NCBI GenBank assembly: GCA_023101725.1
Contig: JALJCO010003962.1
Span: forward strand, 1,037,001 to 1,101,000
Direction of reading: 5' to 3'
Source of the DNA: Atherinomorus stipes
Lineage: Eukaryota; Chordata; Actinopteri; Atheriniformes; Atherinidae
Length of the DNA: 64,000 bases
The notes beneath the pieces are model-generated. The model saw nothing but the letters and a program-made list of their open reading frames with translations, made no database searches and had not been told where the DNA came from. Made by a program: the position numbers and the translations under genes. Below, piece after piece: positions 36,101 to 44,300 of this stretch; within the stretch, counting starts at the first letter, position 1, and every line of letters begins with the position of its first letter.

Positions 36101-38901
36101 AAGAAATTGTGGAGAAAAAAACAAAAGACAATTAAGAGCAAATGACAGCGCTCACAAAATGATAAAAGTGGTGAGGTGTTCAATGAACATCTTGTCATTA
36201 GAAAGACAACAAAACTGTGCCACATACCTCACTGAGCCATCTTTCAAGGTATTTTGCCACAATGATAATCCATGGCGTGTGACTGTGATCCTGTTGGTTA
36301 AATGCAAAATAGAGGAATATTTTAGTTTTCCACAAATGAAAGAGATAAGATTCACCAATCTGTATGGCCAAACAAAGTATACACCTTCTTGTCCATGTTG
36401 TCAAGATCGTAGGACTCAATGTAATTCTTAAATTCGTCAAAAGGCTGGTCTAGTCTTAGATCTTCCAAAGCATTGTCTGGATGGGATTCAATCACTGAAA
36501 AGACATCAACAAATAAAACTTTTGCATACACAAGAATGTTTAATATGTTAATTACATTTATAAAATGTCATGGATTAAAATATGCTGTGATTATTAAAGT
36601 AAAATAAATAAAAAGTAAAAAGTTTAAATACAGAAAACGGTTGGAGCTACCAACCTGTGTGCTCCTGCACCACCAGTCTCATGTAGCCTATGAGGCCGTA
36701 GGTTTTACAGACAAGGAAAGGTACAGAGGCACTCCATAGGACTGAGCCAAGCCTCAAGCACATGCTGTGGAATGTAAAAAAAAAAAAAAAAACAAACAAA
36801 AAAAAACCCAAATTGGACAAAATGCATTTACGGAAAACATGGAAAATGAAGCTATCAAACTCAAGTGAAAATCAGAAGCAGGTCAAAAGATAGATTATCT
36901 TGTACCTTTCTGGCAACTGGACACCAATGACGATGGTAAACCTGTGGAAAAATTCTGGATCATTGTCAAGAAGCTTGTCTGGACTCTGTAGGAAATAAAA
37001 AGAACACAAAACAGATCTGTCACATTGATGATCATCTCTGATGATATCAGCTTATATTTACACAGAATATCTTGCATTTAAGGCTAATTTATAGTCGTCC
37101 GTAAAGTGCTCTACGTAGGTTACAGCGAGAGCTCTCGACGTCAACAGAGAGCCTGTCGGAGAGCCTCTACGTCGTCTCCAGCTGCACAAAATATTTTTTA
37201 AGTGTCCGTCACTCCATAAAGGGACGGCGGAGATGGCAAGGACTGCGATTGGTCAATCACAACATAAACACTGGCAGCGGCATCTTTAAAACACCTTCAT
37301 AGGCTCGACCGGCTAGCCTATGAAGACACAGATATGAGTCCAACCAAAGAATGTTTGGCCGAAGAAGTGAGGAAATACCAAAATCTCTCCATCGTCTTCA
37401 TTTGTGCATCAAAAGTATCTCTGTTTCAGTGTGATTCAGCTGCAGCAGCAGCAACAACAGTCTCTCTATCAGACGCCATTGGTCACTGTAACCGGAAGCA
37501 AAATAACCACTGAGGTTATCGACCACTGGCATCATAGGATTAGGCCAGTCTTGCGTAGCAACCTCTACTGATCGACCTCCAGCACCATGACAGAAACATA
37601 TGAAGGCTGGAGGAGTCTCTGTGGTTACGCAGATAGATAACGCATTACGCAGTCAGAGAATTATACTGTAGCCTTTAATAGATTGTACATTCTTTAACTC
37701 TGCAGAGCATTGTTCATATGTTTTCTATTGTCTCTACAAAAACGGAAATGGCTATGAAGGACTTGCACGGTTTTCATTTCTATTAAACTCGATAAATTCT
37801 GCTGCAGTTAATCAAAATATAAGAAATACTAACCTCTTCAACAAAGTTTCCTGACACATCACTGTTCAGTTCTTGCAGCAGTTCAGTGGCAGCCAGTGCT
37901 CTGTTCTGCATCATAAAACCAAAAAGAAAAAGGGCTCACTCTATTTTACTTTAAAAACATATAAAATCGACCTTATAAACAGGTATAGACTAATGCATAA
38001 TAATTGTGTTACTGTGGATGGATGTAAATGAGAAATTCCCAAGAACAAAGTTTATTTTGATTTTTAGAAATTGAGGAATGCTTACCTTCCCAATGCTGTC
38101 TTTGCTGAGGAAAAAGCTGCAAGACAAGATTAAGAGGTCAGTGACCAACAGTTTAATTACATCCGTTTTTGTTGTTGTTGTCTGTTTTTTTAAAAAGTAG
38201 TTTTACTTGTTGCCCGCATCTTCTCCAGTCACAATGTGTCCATCAACTATGGTGAATGCTCCAATCCCTGTAAGATAGATCAGTACACTCAATCAGACAG
38301 ACATTTCCAGCTACAGCACTATCAGCAACACTAAACCAACACTAGACTTGCCTGGAAGCACCAGATTTTTCAGTATTTCTGTTCCAGTAGCTGTGGCGTT
38401 GATGAGACACACATGTGCATTTTCCAGTGCTTCTTGACCATGATCACCCCACAACCTGAAGAATAACCCATGAAGAGGAGGACGTGTTCAAATCACCATG
38501 ACCACCCGGTGTAAAAGCACAGAGAGACACCTTACAATAACTCTGACTATCCTGTGCTCCAACTTCTGTTAAACCAGCAAACACAGCCAGTACTGACTAA
38601 AACAGAACGTTAATGGGAAAACTGGGAGCTTTGATGGACGAGCAGACAAGAAACAGTAATTCAGGTAAACCCATCCCATCAACCTCAAAGCTAACGATGT
38701 TCAGGCGAAATACAAGCGAGCTAATGTTAGCTAACATTAGCACAACAGCCTTGAAAATGTCCCTACTGCAACATGTCAAATGAAATACTTCCAGTCTTTA
38801 GCTAAATAAATATAACTTCTTTGCCCAAATTATGATATTGTTTAGACTTACCTGAGCTGTCTGTCGTATTTTTGTTCCTTGGAGGCTTTGGTGGCTGCCA
38901 T
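27175..38901 (-). CDS. nae1: NEDD8-activating enzyme E1 regulatory subunit (APPBP1)
   Basis: NAE1 pairs with UBA3 to form the E1 that adenylates NEDD8 for transfer to UBE2M and cullins. All 20 coding exons join in frame to 533 aa plus TAA; human NAE1 is 534. Exons 1-20: 38852-38901, 38352-38455, 38207-38267, 38086-38116, 37834-37905, 36906-36985, 36655-36764, 36385-36494, 36228-36290, 33639-33702, 33457-33548, 33295-33354, 33064-33197, 32848-32923, 30784-30823, 30188-30274, 29965-30057, 27551-27665, 27417-27466, 27175-27284. Diagnostic stretches are [18 protein letters not shown] (residues 11-28; Arg14 aligns with the arginine that reaches the UBA3 ATP site), [40 protein letters not shown], and the C-terminal [11 protein letters not shown] and SQTSATFQL. 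The start has a good context (ACTATGG). All introns are GT-AG except intron 2, which is GC-AG. No lesion seen. Confidence 0.97.
28616..28863. mobile_element. MITE with ATGCTGCGTTCACGTG ends in NAE1 intron 17
   Basis: The left arm ATGCTGCGTTCACGTG, followed by CGGGCAGAC, is mirrored at the right by GTCTGCCCGGTTTCACGTGA and ACGCAGCAT. The 248-bp unit has no transposase. The interior open frame at 28706-28918 is not a gene. The superfamily is uncertain. Confidence 0.65.
28864..29434 (-). repeat. Truncated TTAA-type repeat end in NAE1 intron 17
   Basis: The right end reads TTAAAGGTGGGGTAGGCAAT on the minus strand (TTAA at 29431-29434), a typical terminus of a fish TTAA-target element. No matching left terminus was found, so this looks like a truncated or rearranged copy. 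The left limit is uncertain. Confidence 0.35.
31203..32768 (-). mobile_element. Tc1-like transposon (family A) with IR/DR ends, NAE1 intron 14
   Basis: A 1,566-bp element flanked by TA (31201-31202, 32769-32770). Each end has an outer repeat containing GTGTGAAAAAGTGTTTGCCC and an inner one about 200 bp inwards, GTGTGAAAAAGTGATTGCCC at 31406 and its inverse at about 32561-32583. This is the inverted-repeat/direct-repeat layout known from Sleeping Beauty-type fish elements. It carries transposase remains on the minus strand, the same direction as NAE1. A T run (31242-31266) and a C run near 32600 lie inside. Confidence 0.88.
31427..32410 (-). pseudogene. Tc1 transposase relic, frameshifted
   Basis: Read from right to left, the sequence encodes a Tc1 N-terminal DNA-binding region from about 32410, changing frame near 32350 and continuing with [20 protein letters not shown] and [18 protein letters not shown]. 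The catalytic end is better kept: [13 protein letters not shown] (second Asp) near 31690-31725 and [20 protein letters not shown] (third acidic residue, Glu) near 31570-31625 lie in one frame. The central part is shifted and interrupted. The transposase is about full length in outline but cannot be made as one chain. Confidence 0.85.
34237..35122 (-). mobile_element. Decayed Tc1-like transposon (family B), copy 2, NAE1 intron 9
   Basis: A reversed, internally deleted relative of the element at 13575-14791. On the minus strand it encodes the same helix-turn-helix start ([19 protein letters not shown], 34934 downwards) and, after a deletion and frameshifts, pieces around the catalytic core. The motif SPDLNPT is followed by AAG (Lys) at 34458-34460, where the catalytic Glu is expected. 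The ends CCACTTCATTAGGTACAC and AATAAAGTGGCCGGTAAGTG are inverted. At about 886 bp it is shorter than copy 1. Confidence 0.82.
35659..36052. mobile_element. hAT MITE with perfect 8-bp target duplication, NAE1 intron 9
   Basis: The ends TAGGGCTGGACGATTA and TTAATTGTCCAGCCCTA are inverted. The octamer TTATGGGG is present unchanged at 35651-35658 and 36053-36060. Length 394 bp, AT-rich interior, no transposase. The exact duplication and the clear termini suggest a fairly recent insertion. Confidence 0.88.
37081..37674. mobile_element. Probable TTA/TTAA-target MITE in NAE1 intron 5
   Basis: The left end AGGCTAATTTATAGTCGTCC and the right end (complement AGGCTACAGTATAATTCTCT) are partly inverted, with TTA on both sides. 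The interior (CGTCGTCTCC, TCTACGTAGG, ACGCAGATAGATAACGC) has more CpG than the surrounding intron. The TTA target would fit a Harbinger-type element; TTAA is also possible. Confidence 0.5.
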
Positions 38902-39012
38902 AGTATCTTTCCAATGAGTGACGTTTCTGAACGTATTTTTACGTCCTCATCCCCACATTCGACACGAACGTAGCGACGTGGTGATCCGCGTGAACACTTT
39001 CGTCATAAAATA
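38902..39012 (-). promoter_or_regulatory. Putative NAE1 promoter/5' UTR, CpG-bearing
   Basis: Immediately upstream of the NAE1 start the sequence becomes CpG-rich for about 100 bp, in contrast to the AT-rich flanks. It contains CCAAT at 38911-38915, TGACGT at 38919-38924, and further ACGT/CGTCAT motifs (CRE-like half sites) up to 39005. No TATA box was recognised, as expected for a housekeeping gene. The transcription start is not determined. Confidence 0.45.
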
Positions 39013-39052
39013 TCACTTGAAATTACGACAAAGTTGCCCCTAATGAGGACGA

Positions 39053-39290
39053 AAACAAAACAAAACAACAACAACAACAACAAAACACAAAAGAAAAAAA
39101 AAGAAAAAAACAAACAAACAAACAAACAAAAAACATTGTACAGTACATAAGTGGAAATACATATGCCTTTGGTCAATAGCAATTTTTACTACATCATCAT
39201 CATCATAATCATCATCAACAACAACAGCGACAATAGTAGTAGTTGTAGTAGTAGTAATAATAATAATAATAATAATAATAGTAACTGAGA
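39053..39290. repeat. Cluster of simple repeats (AAC, AAAC, CAT, GTA, ATA)
   Basis: Consecutive simple tracts: AAAC/AAC from about 39053-39130, CAT and CAA from about 39193-39222, then GTA and ATA from about 39234-39281. The long minus-strand frame across it (runs of I, T and D) is a microsatellite artefact. Confidence 0.85.
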
Positions 39291-39916
39291 AAATATCTGG
39301 GCCCTTATTTGGATGCAAACATGCAAAAGATCTCACAACACAATTCAATACACTGTTGTGTCTCCAACTGTGTATTCTACAATTTTCCATCAATTTGTTG
39401 GCTTATAATTCTGCATTATTGGCTGCTTGATTTGATTAGGTAATCAATATTTATATATTGATCTGATTGTTAAACATCTCTTTAAGAGGGTTTTAAGGAC
39501 AATTTTTAATAAATTAACTCTTTATCATCTACCCAGCCACCAATTTTCTTGGTTGTTTTTGGTTGAAGCAGGTCTCTGGTTCAATCCTGAGGGAGCCTCT
39601 GTGTGCAAATTGGCATTTAGGCTATTTGTTTCCCCTGTGTACTAATCAAATGTAACTCAAATCAAATCAAACTCAAATCGAACTCTCTTGGTTCTAAAAT
39701 AGAGAAAGATTTCCCAAAGAAATGCATTTTAATACCACAAAGAAACACAATTTTACTATGCACAATGAGAAAGTGGAGGTGAATTAATGTAAAAACCCTT
39801 CCTGGTTACACTTAAACCAGAAAGTAGTATTTTGCGAAGAAGAAGAAGAAAGAAGAAAGAAGACCTCTGGCATTATATATAAAAAAATATGTAATTGGTG
39901 TCATACTGGAAAGGGC
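39291..39916. other. NAE1-CA7 spacer, no specific feature
   Basis: AT-rich sequence with a GAA-type simple tract at about 39836-39862. No exon, CpG cluster or transposon was recognised. Confidence 0.4.
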
Positions 39917-40057
39917 AATGGGCTCTATGCATGACTTCACTACTTCCTGAAGTTAAGGTAGCTCCTTTGTTTCCTGTCTTTCATGACTAGACCAACTGAT
40001 TAACCCAGGTGTGCTCCACTACTTCAGGAAGTAATGGAGCTGTGCATAGAGCCCATT
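39917..40057. mobile_element. Short MITE with ATGGGCTCTATGCA ends, copy 2
   Basis: The left arm AATGGGCTCTATGCATGAC and the right arm GTGCATAGAGCCCATT are inverted, with CTACTTCCTGAA and TTCAGGAAGTA further in. It matches the unit at 21901-22067, with a shorter middle (about 141 bp). Confidence 0.7.
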
Positions 40058-40070
40058 AAACTCATATAGC

Positions 40071-40216
40071 ATCCTGAAGGTTTTTGATGTTTCTCTGCTC
40101 CAACACATCCGACTCAAATTAAATGGACCTAGTAGCCTATGAAGTTCTGCAATAACTCATTAGTTTGAGTCAGGTATGTTGGCACGGGGAAACATTGAAA
40201 ACCTTCAGGATTGTGG
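40071..40216. repeat. Degenerate inverted-repeat MITE fragment
   Basis: ATCCTGAAGGTTTTTGATGT near the left is answered by CATTGAAAACCTTCAGGAT at the right. The sequence between (CTCCAACACATCC ... TGAGTCAGGTATGTTGG) resembles the interior of hAT-type MITEs such as the one at 40586. No target duplication was found. Confidence 0.45.
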
Positions 40217-40431
40217 CCTTAAGGAGGTGGACAATCCTGGACGGACTTGTAGAACTTTTCAGTTTGGTCAGGGCTGAAAACCTGCAGCTTTTTTAAATGT
40301 TTTTTTCTCCCTGCTTCGACTAAAATTAATGAGCAATCGAGCAGAGAAACAATCTACAAGACTGGCCTCTTATGGGGCCAAATTGAATAGCCCTCACAAT
40401 CAAAAATGCGGAACAAATAAGTGAAATGTGC

Positions 40432-40571
40432 TGTGTTTCTCAACCCACTGCCCTGTATGTCTTAGATGTGTTCCTACTGCAACTTAACCTGATTTAGATG
40501 GATGAACTCCCTCATCAAGTTCTCTGCAAGCATGTTAACGAGTCATTCATTTGATTCACGTGTGTGAAAGT
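40432..40571. repeat. Partial, old copy of the neighbouring hAT MITE
   Basis: GTGTTTCTCAAC followed by CCACTGCCCTG and TCATCAAGTTCT resembles the MITE at 40586-40791 with deletions and substitutions. It abuts that element. Confidence 0.4.
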
Positions 40572-40585
40572 AGAGTTGCCTAGAA

Positions 40586-40791
40586 CAGTGTTTCTCAACT
40601 CTGGTCCTCAAGACCCACTGCCCTGCTTGGAGGCAACCCGATTTTTACATACCTGAATCAAACGACTGGCTCATTTCAGGCTTAAAGAACTTGATGAGGA
40701 ATTTGTGAATCTGAATCAGGTGTGTTGGAGTTAGAAAACACTGAAGACATGCAGGGCAGTGGGTCCTGAGGACCAGAGTTGAGAAACACTG
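40586..40791. mobile_element. hAT-type MITE in the NAE1-CA7 spacer
   Basis: CAGTGTTTCTCAACTCTGGT at the left and ACCAGAGTTGAGAAACACTG at the right are perfect 20-bp inverted ends, with CCTCAAGACCCACTGCCCTG answered by CAGGGCAGTGGGTCCTGAGG. The flanking octamers GCCTAGAA and GCCTAACA agree at 6 of 8 positions, as for an aged hAT duplication. 206 bp, noncoding. The nearly perfect arms would form a strong hairpin. Confidence 0.8.
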
Positions 40792-41129
40792 GCCTAACAA
40801 AAATAACACACATACACTTTATTTGAGAACAAAAGCATTTCACAATGATAAACAGCATTCACTGACAGTTCTTCATAGGTCAATAGCAGGGATATTTTAT
40901 CTTGCATATGTAAGCTACGTTACTGCAAGTGGTTAAAAAGGACATATTTTAGAGTTTATTTAAAAAACAATTCTAAAATGACAGATAGAGAGAGAGACAG
41001 ACAGACAGACAGAGACTGTATTCCCCTCAAAATCTCCATAAATTAGCCCAGATCTTTTTCAGAGCAATAACCTGAAGCAAAATTTAAAACCTGCATAGAC
41101 AATTTTGTGCATATGTTACATCAACACAT

Positions 41130-41314
41130 GTGTGTGCGTGTGTGAGCAAGTGTCCATGTGTAAAGGGGGCGTGTCAAGCCGGGGTAATTGTCCTTTCCCT
41201 TCGCTGCAGATTATCTCGATCGGTCGCGGGACCGGCTGATCTCTGTGATCACCCTTCACGTGTGCGCTACAGAGCAACACGGACAACTTGGTCTGAGGAC
41301 TGCAAACCGGGACA
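41130..41314 (+). promoter_or_regulatory. Putative CA7 promoter/5' UTR with overlapping upstream ORF
   Basis: From about 41165 the DNA becomes GC- and CpG-richer (GGGGGCGTGTC, CGATCGGTCGCGGGACCGG, CACGTGTGCGC) up to the CA7 start at 41315. An ATG at 41130 opens a 62-codon frame whose TGA (41316-41318) overlaps the CA7 ATG as ATGA. If transcription begins upstream of 41130, this would be an upstream ORF that could lower CA7 translation; the start of transcription is not known. Confidence 0.4.
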
Positions 41315-44300
41315 ATGACGGGACATCACTGGGGATACGGAGAAGAGGACGGTAAGATATTACACCATTCAAGCTCTAGTTACAATCTCTGCCGTTTCCC
41401 CTCATGGGGAGGGCAGTTTATTGTCTGTGGCGCTGCGTGTTTATTCACAGGAATAAAGTAAAGATGGCTGTAATGCGAGATTAGCTTCTGGGTTAAAGGG
41501 ATGGCGGTTGACACGTTAAAGATTTGTCTTGAAGTGGGAAAAATAAAAAAGAAAAAACGTTAAGTCGTTTAATGTGTCCACTGTGTCACTTTATTCTCAT
41601 TTAGCTTATTGTAAATTTAACTTAAAGTCTTGATGATGATTTGGAGGTGATGGTTGCAGGGGGTGGGGGTTATCAGTAGCTAATAGTTCATAGTCTCAGA
41701 CTGGCATTAAATGAGCTTTGAAAATGTCTTTTTTTTTTATCAAACATGTTTTGTATCCTATGTGTTTTGTGTTCTCCATCTTTTGTATGTTTCATTTCCT
41801 GTGATTTTTAAGGTCCTTCAGCATGGCACAGAAACTATCCTGTTGCCCAGGGTAATCGGCAGTCCCCTATTGACATTGTCCCCCATCAGGCTGTCCTTGA
41901 CCCCAGTTTGGGTCCCATTCTCCTGAACTATGATGGTTGTACCTCCATTAACATCTCCAATAATGGACACTCTGTAGTTGTGGAGTTTGATGACTCTGAT
42001 GACCGCTCAGGTGAGAAACAGCTGTATTTATTTATTTATTAAAGTAAACAAAAATCACATCTTTTACAAAGAAAAAACATCCAGTCATGTAAAATAGCTG
42101 TAGGCTCTGCAGGGTCAGATCAACACATTCCAGTTAGAGCTCACACCTATGGTGAAAAGAAATTGCTGCAGTAATGTCTTGGCTGGGACCATTGTTAATG
42201 GATATGGTGGGTTACCCTAAGCATGTTGACTTTTTAACTTTTGACAAAGGTCACCATTTAGAGGGAATCAGCTGTCAAACCTGCTGCCAGCTGCATGTCG
42301 TGGAATTCTGGGCTAAAAGTTTTAAAAAGTGAGTTTACCTTTAGCTTTCGGGGAAAGTGCAAACCTTGTGCATAACTGACCATAATAAAAGCTTGCAGGT
42401 AAACTCCTGATTATGTTGCAGGAAAGTGCATCTGTCACTGTGTGAGTGTCTGTCTGCTGGATAAAAGATGTAATCACCTGTAGATGATCTCAGTAGGTAT
42501 TGTGACAATATTTGTCTCTATCACTGGGTGGATGCTTATTACCCACCCTGCCATTACCACGAATGATAAGCTTGGAAATGTGAGCAATTTAGTGCCATGT
42601 GTTTCACAGAGCAAGCAAACACCTGTGAAAACATATCTATTTTTAAAAGAAATCCCCAGTGCAGCATCTTGAACAATTTCCGATTTCTATCAATAGCTAT
42701 TTAAGTTCAAATTTAGCGATCTGACCCTGAATCGAAGTCACATCAATAAATATTTCACGTGCTTCCTCTTTCCCTTGCAGCAGTCTTTCATCTTGGCTTT
42801 GCAAAGGTCGGGGTTTACAACGTCATGACTTCCGCTGACTTCCTGATACAGCTCAGCATATAAGGACTTGCTCTCTACTAATCACCACGTTGACAATGCT
42901 TAGCCGTACACACTCTGTCTTTTCCTTCCTTTGTTTTTATGGATGAACTATTATGAAGATATTCTTCACCTCACCTTTATAAACATACTATATGATTGAT
43001 GAAGATTAGGGCCCTCTTTACAGCCTACTGTAGCTACAACCTCTCACAGTGAGAGATGACAGAGGGAATCCTATTAGTGATGTTGCGTCAGTGAGGCAGT
43101 ACACCTAGAAGAGGGTTAAATCTGGTAACCCATTCAATGCACTCACCAACCTAAAATGATTACATTTAGGTTTTCTGCCAAAGTTGTATTCAGGGAAATT
43201 TCAATACTTGTTGGATAAAAGTAGGAACATTCCTCTTTACATTCTGCGCTCTTGTTTGCTTCTCAAGAGTTTGGCTTTTGAATGGGTGATTAGACAGGCA
43301 GCATGTCAGTATGTGTCTCAGCTTTTAATGTGAAATTTGATGAAGTCTGCTGGGTGATAACATGTTGACTCATCCTGTGGTGTTTGTGTGAGGGATACCA
43401 AGCTGTTTTTGGATTATGTTACTCACAGAATGCTCATAGATTCAAAGCAGTTTGTGTAACACATAATAAACGGGGTATGTGGTACAGTAGATGCATGCAT
43501 AAGACTACTGAGGCATTTATTTATTTTTGTTCTTCTGTTTTTCCTCTCCCACAGTGATCCAGGGAGGCCCTCTTGAAAACCCCTACAGACTGAAACAGTT
43601 TCACTTCCACTGGGGTGGAAAGGGATGTGATGGCTCTGAGCACACTGTTGAAGGAAACGGCTTTGCATCAGAGGTGTGTATTTTGGATCACAGTACTGTA
43701 TAATACATACTTTCCTACAAATGATATGCATTATATGGCCGAGAGCAGGATAAATGCATTGTATTCCCCATATTTTTTACATAAGTATATATTTCTTTTT
43801 CAGCACCTGGGATGGCTTAAATATAACCTCCTATTTCCTCCTTTTAGCTCCATTTAGTTCATTGGAATGCCGTTAAGTACAAGACATTTGGGGATGCGGC
43901 AACAGCTCCTGATGGTCTCGCTGTTCTTGGTATTTTCTTGGAGGTAAACTGTTTCTCCAAAGTGCATTTCCTATCACACTTCCTACTTTCTTCACATTTC
44001 AGTTCTTTGGTTTTCTGATGTAGTATTCAGATTTTTAAGCTGCCATTTAATTCTTTGCACCACTGATATAATTTTGTACCATTTTTGTCTAACATGGGAC
44101 TAAGGTTAAAGTTTTTTCTTTCAATTTAATATGTTGTTCAAAAAGGAGTAAATCTATGATGGTGATCAAATGAACAGATTGTTAAAGCTGTCAGCTTCAA
44201 AGCTGTTTCTTTCATAATCTTTTTAAGGGCTGTGAATAAATCTGTGAGCATGTTTATGCTGTAACACGAAATAAGGTGTGAATTCTCTCCAAACCTCCCC

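Noticed and set aside
39040..39393. A 117-codon minus-strand frame rich in I, T, V and D
   Set aside because: It crosses CAT, GTA and ATA simple tracts and has no domain.
42484..42672. A possible extra CA7 exon in intron 2
   Set aside because: The known CA7 frame is complete without it, and the peptide has no similarity to carbonic anhydrases.
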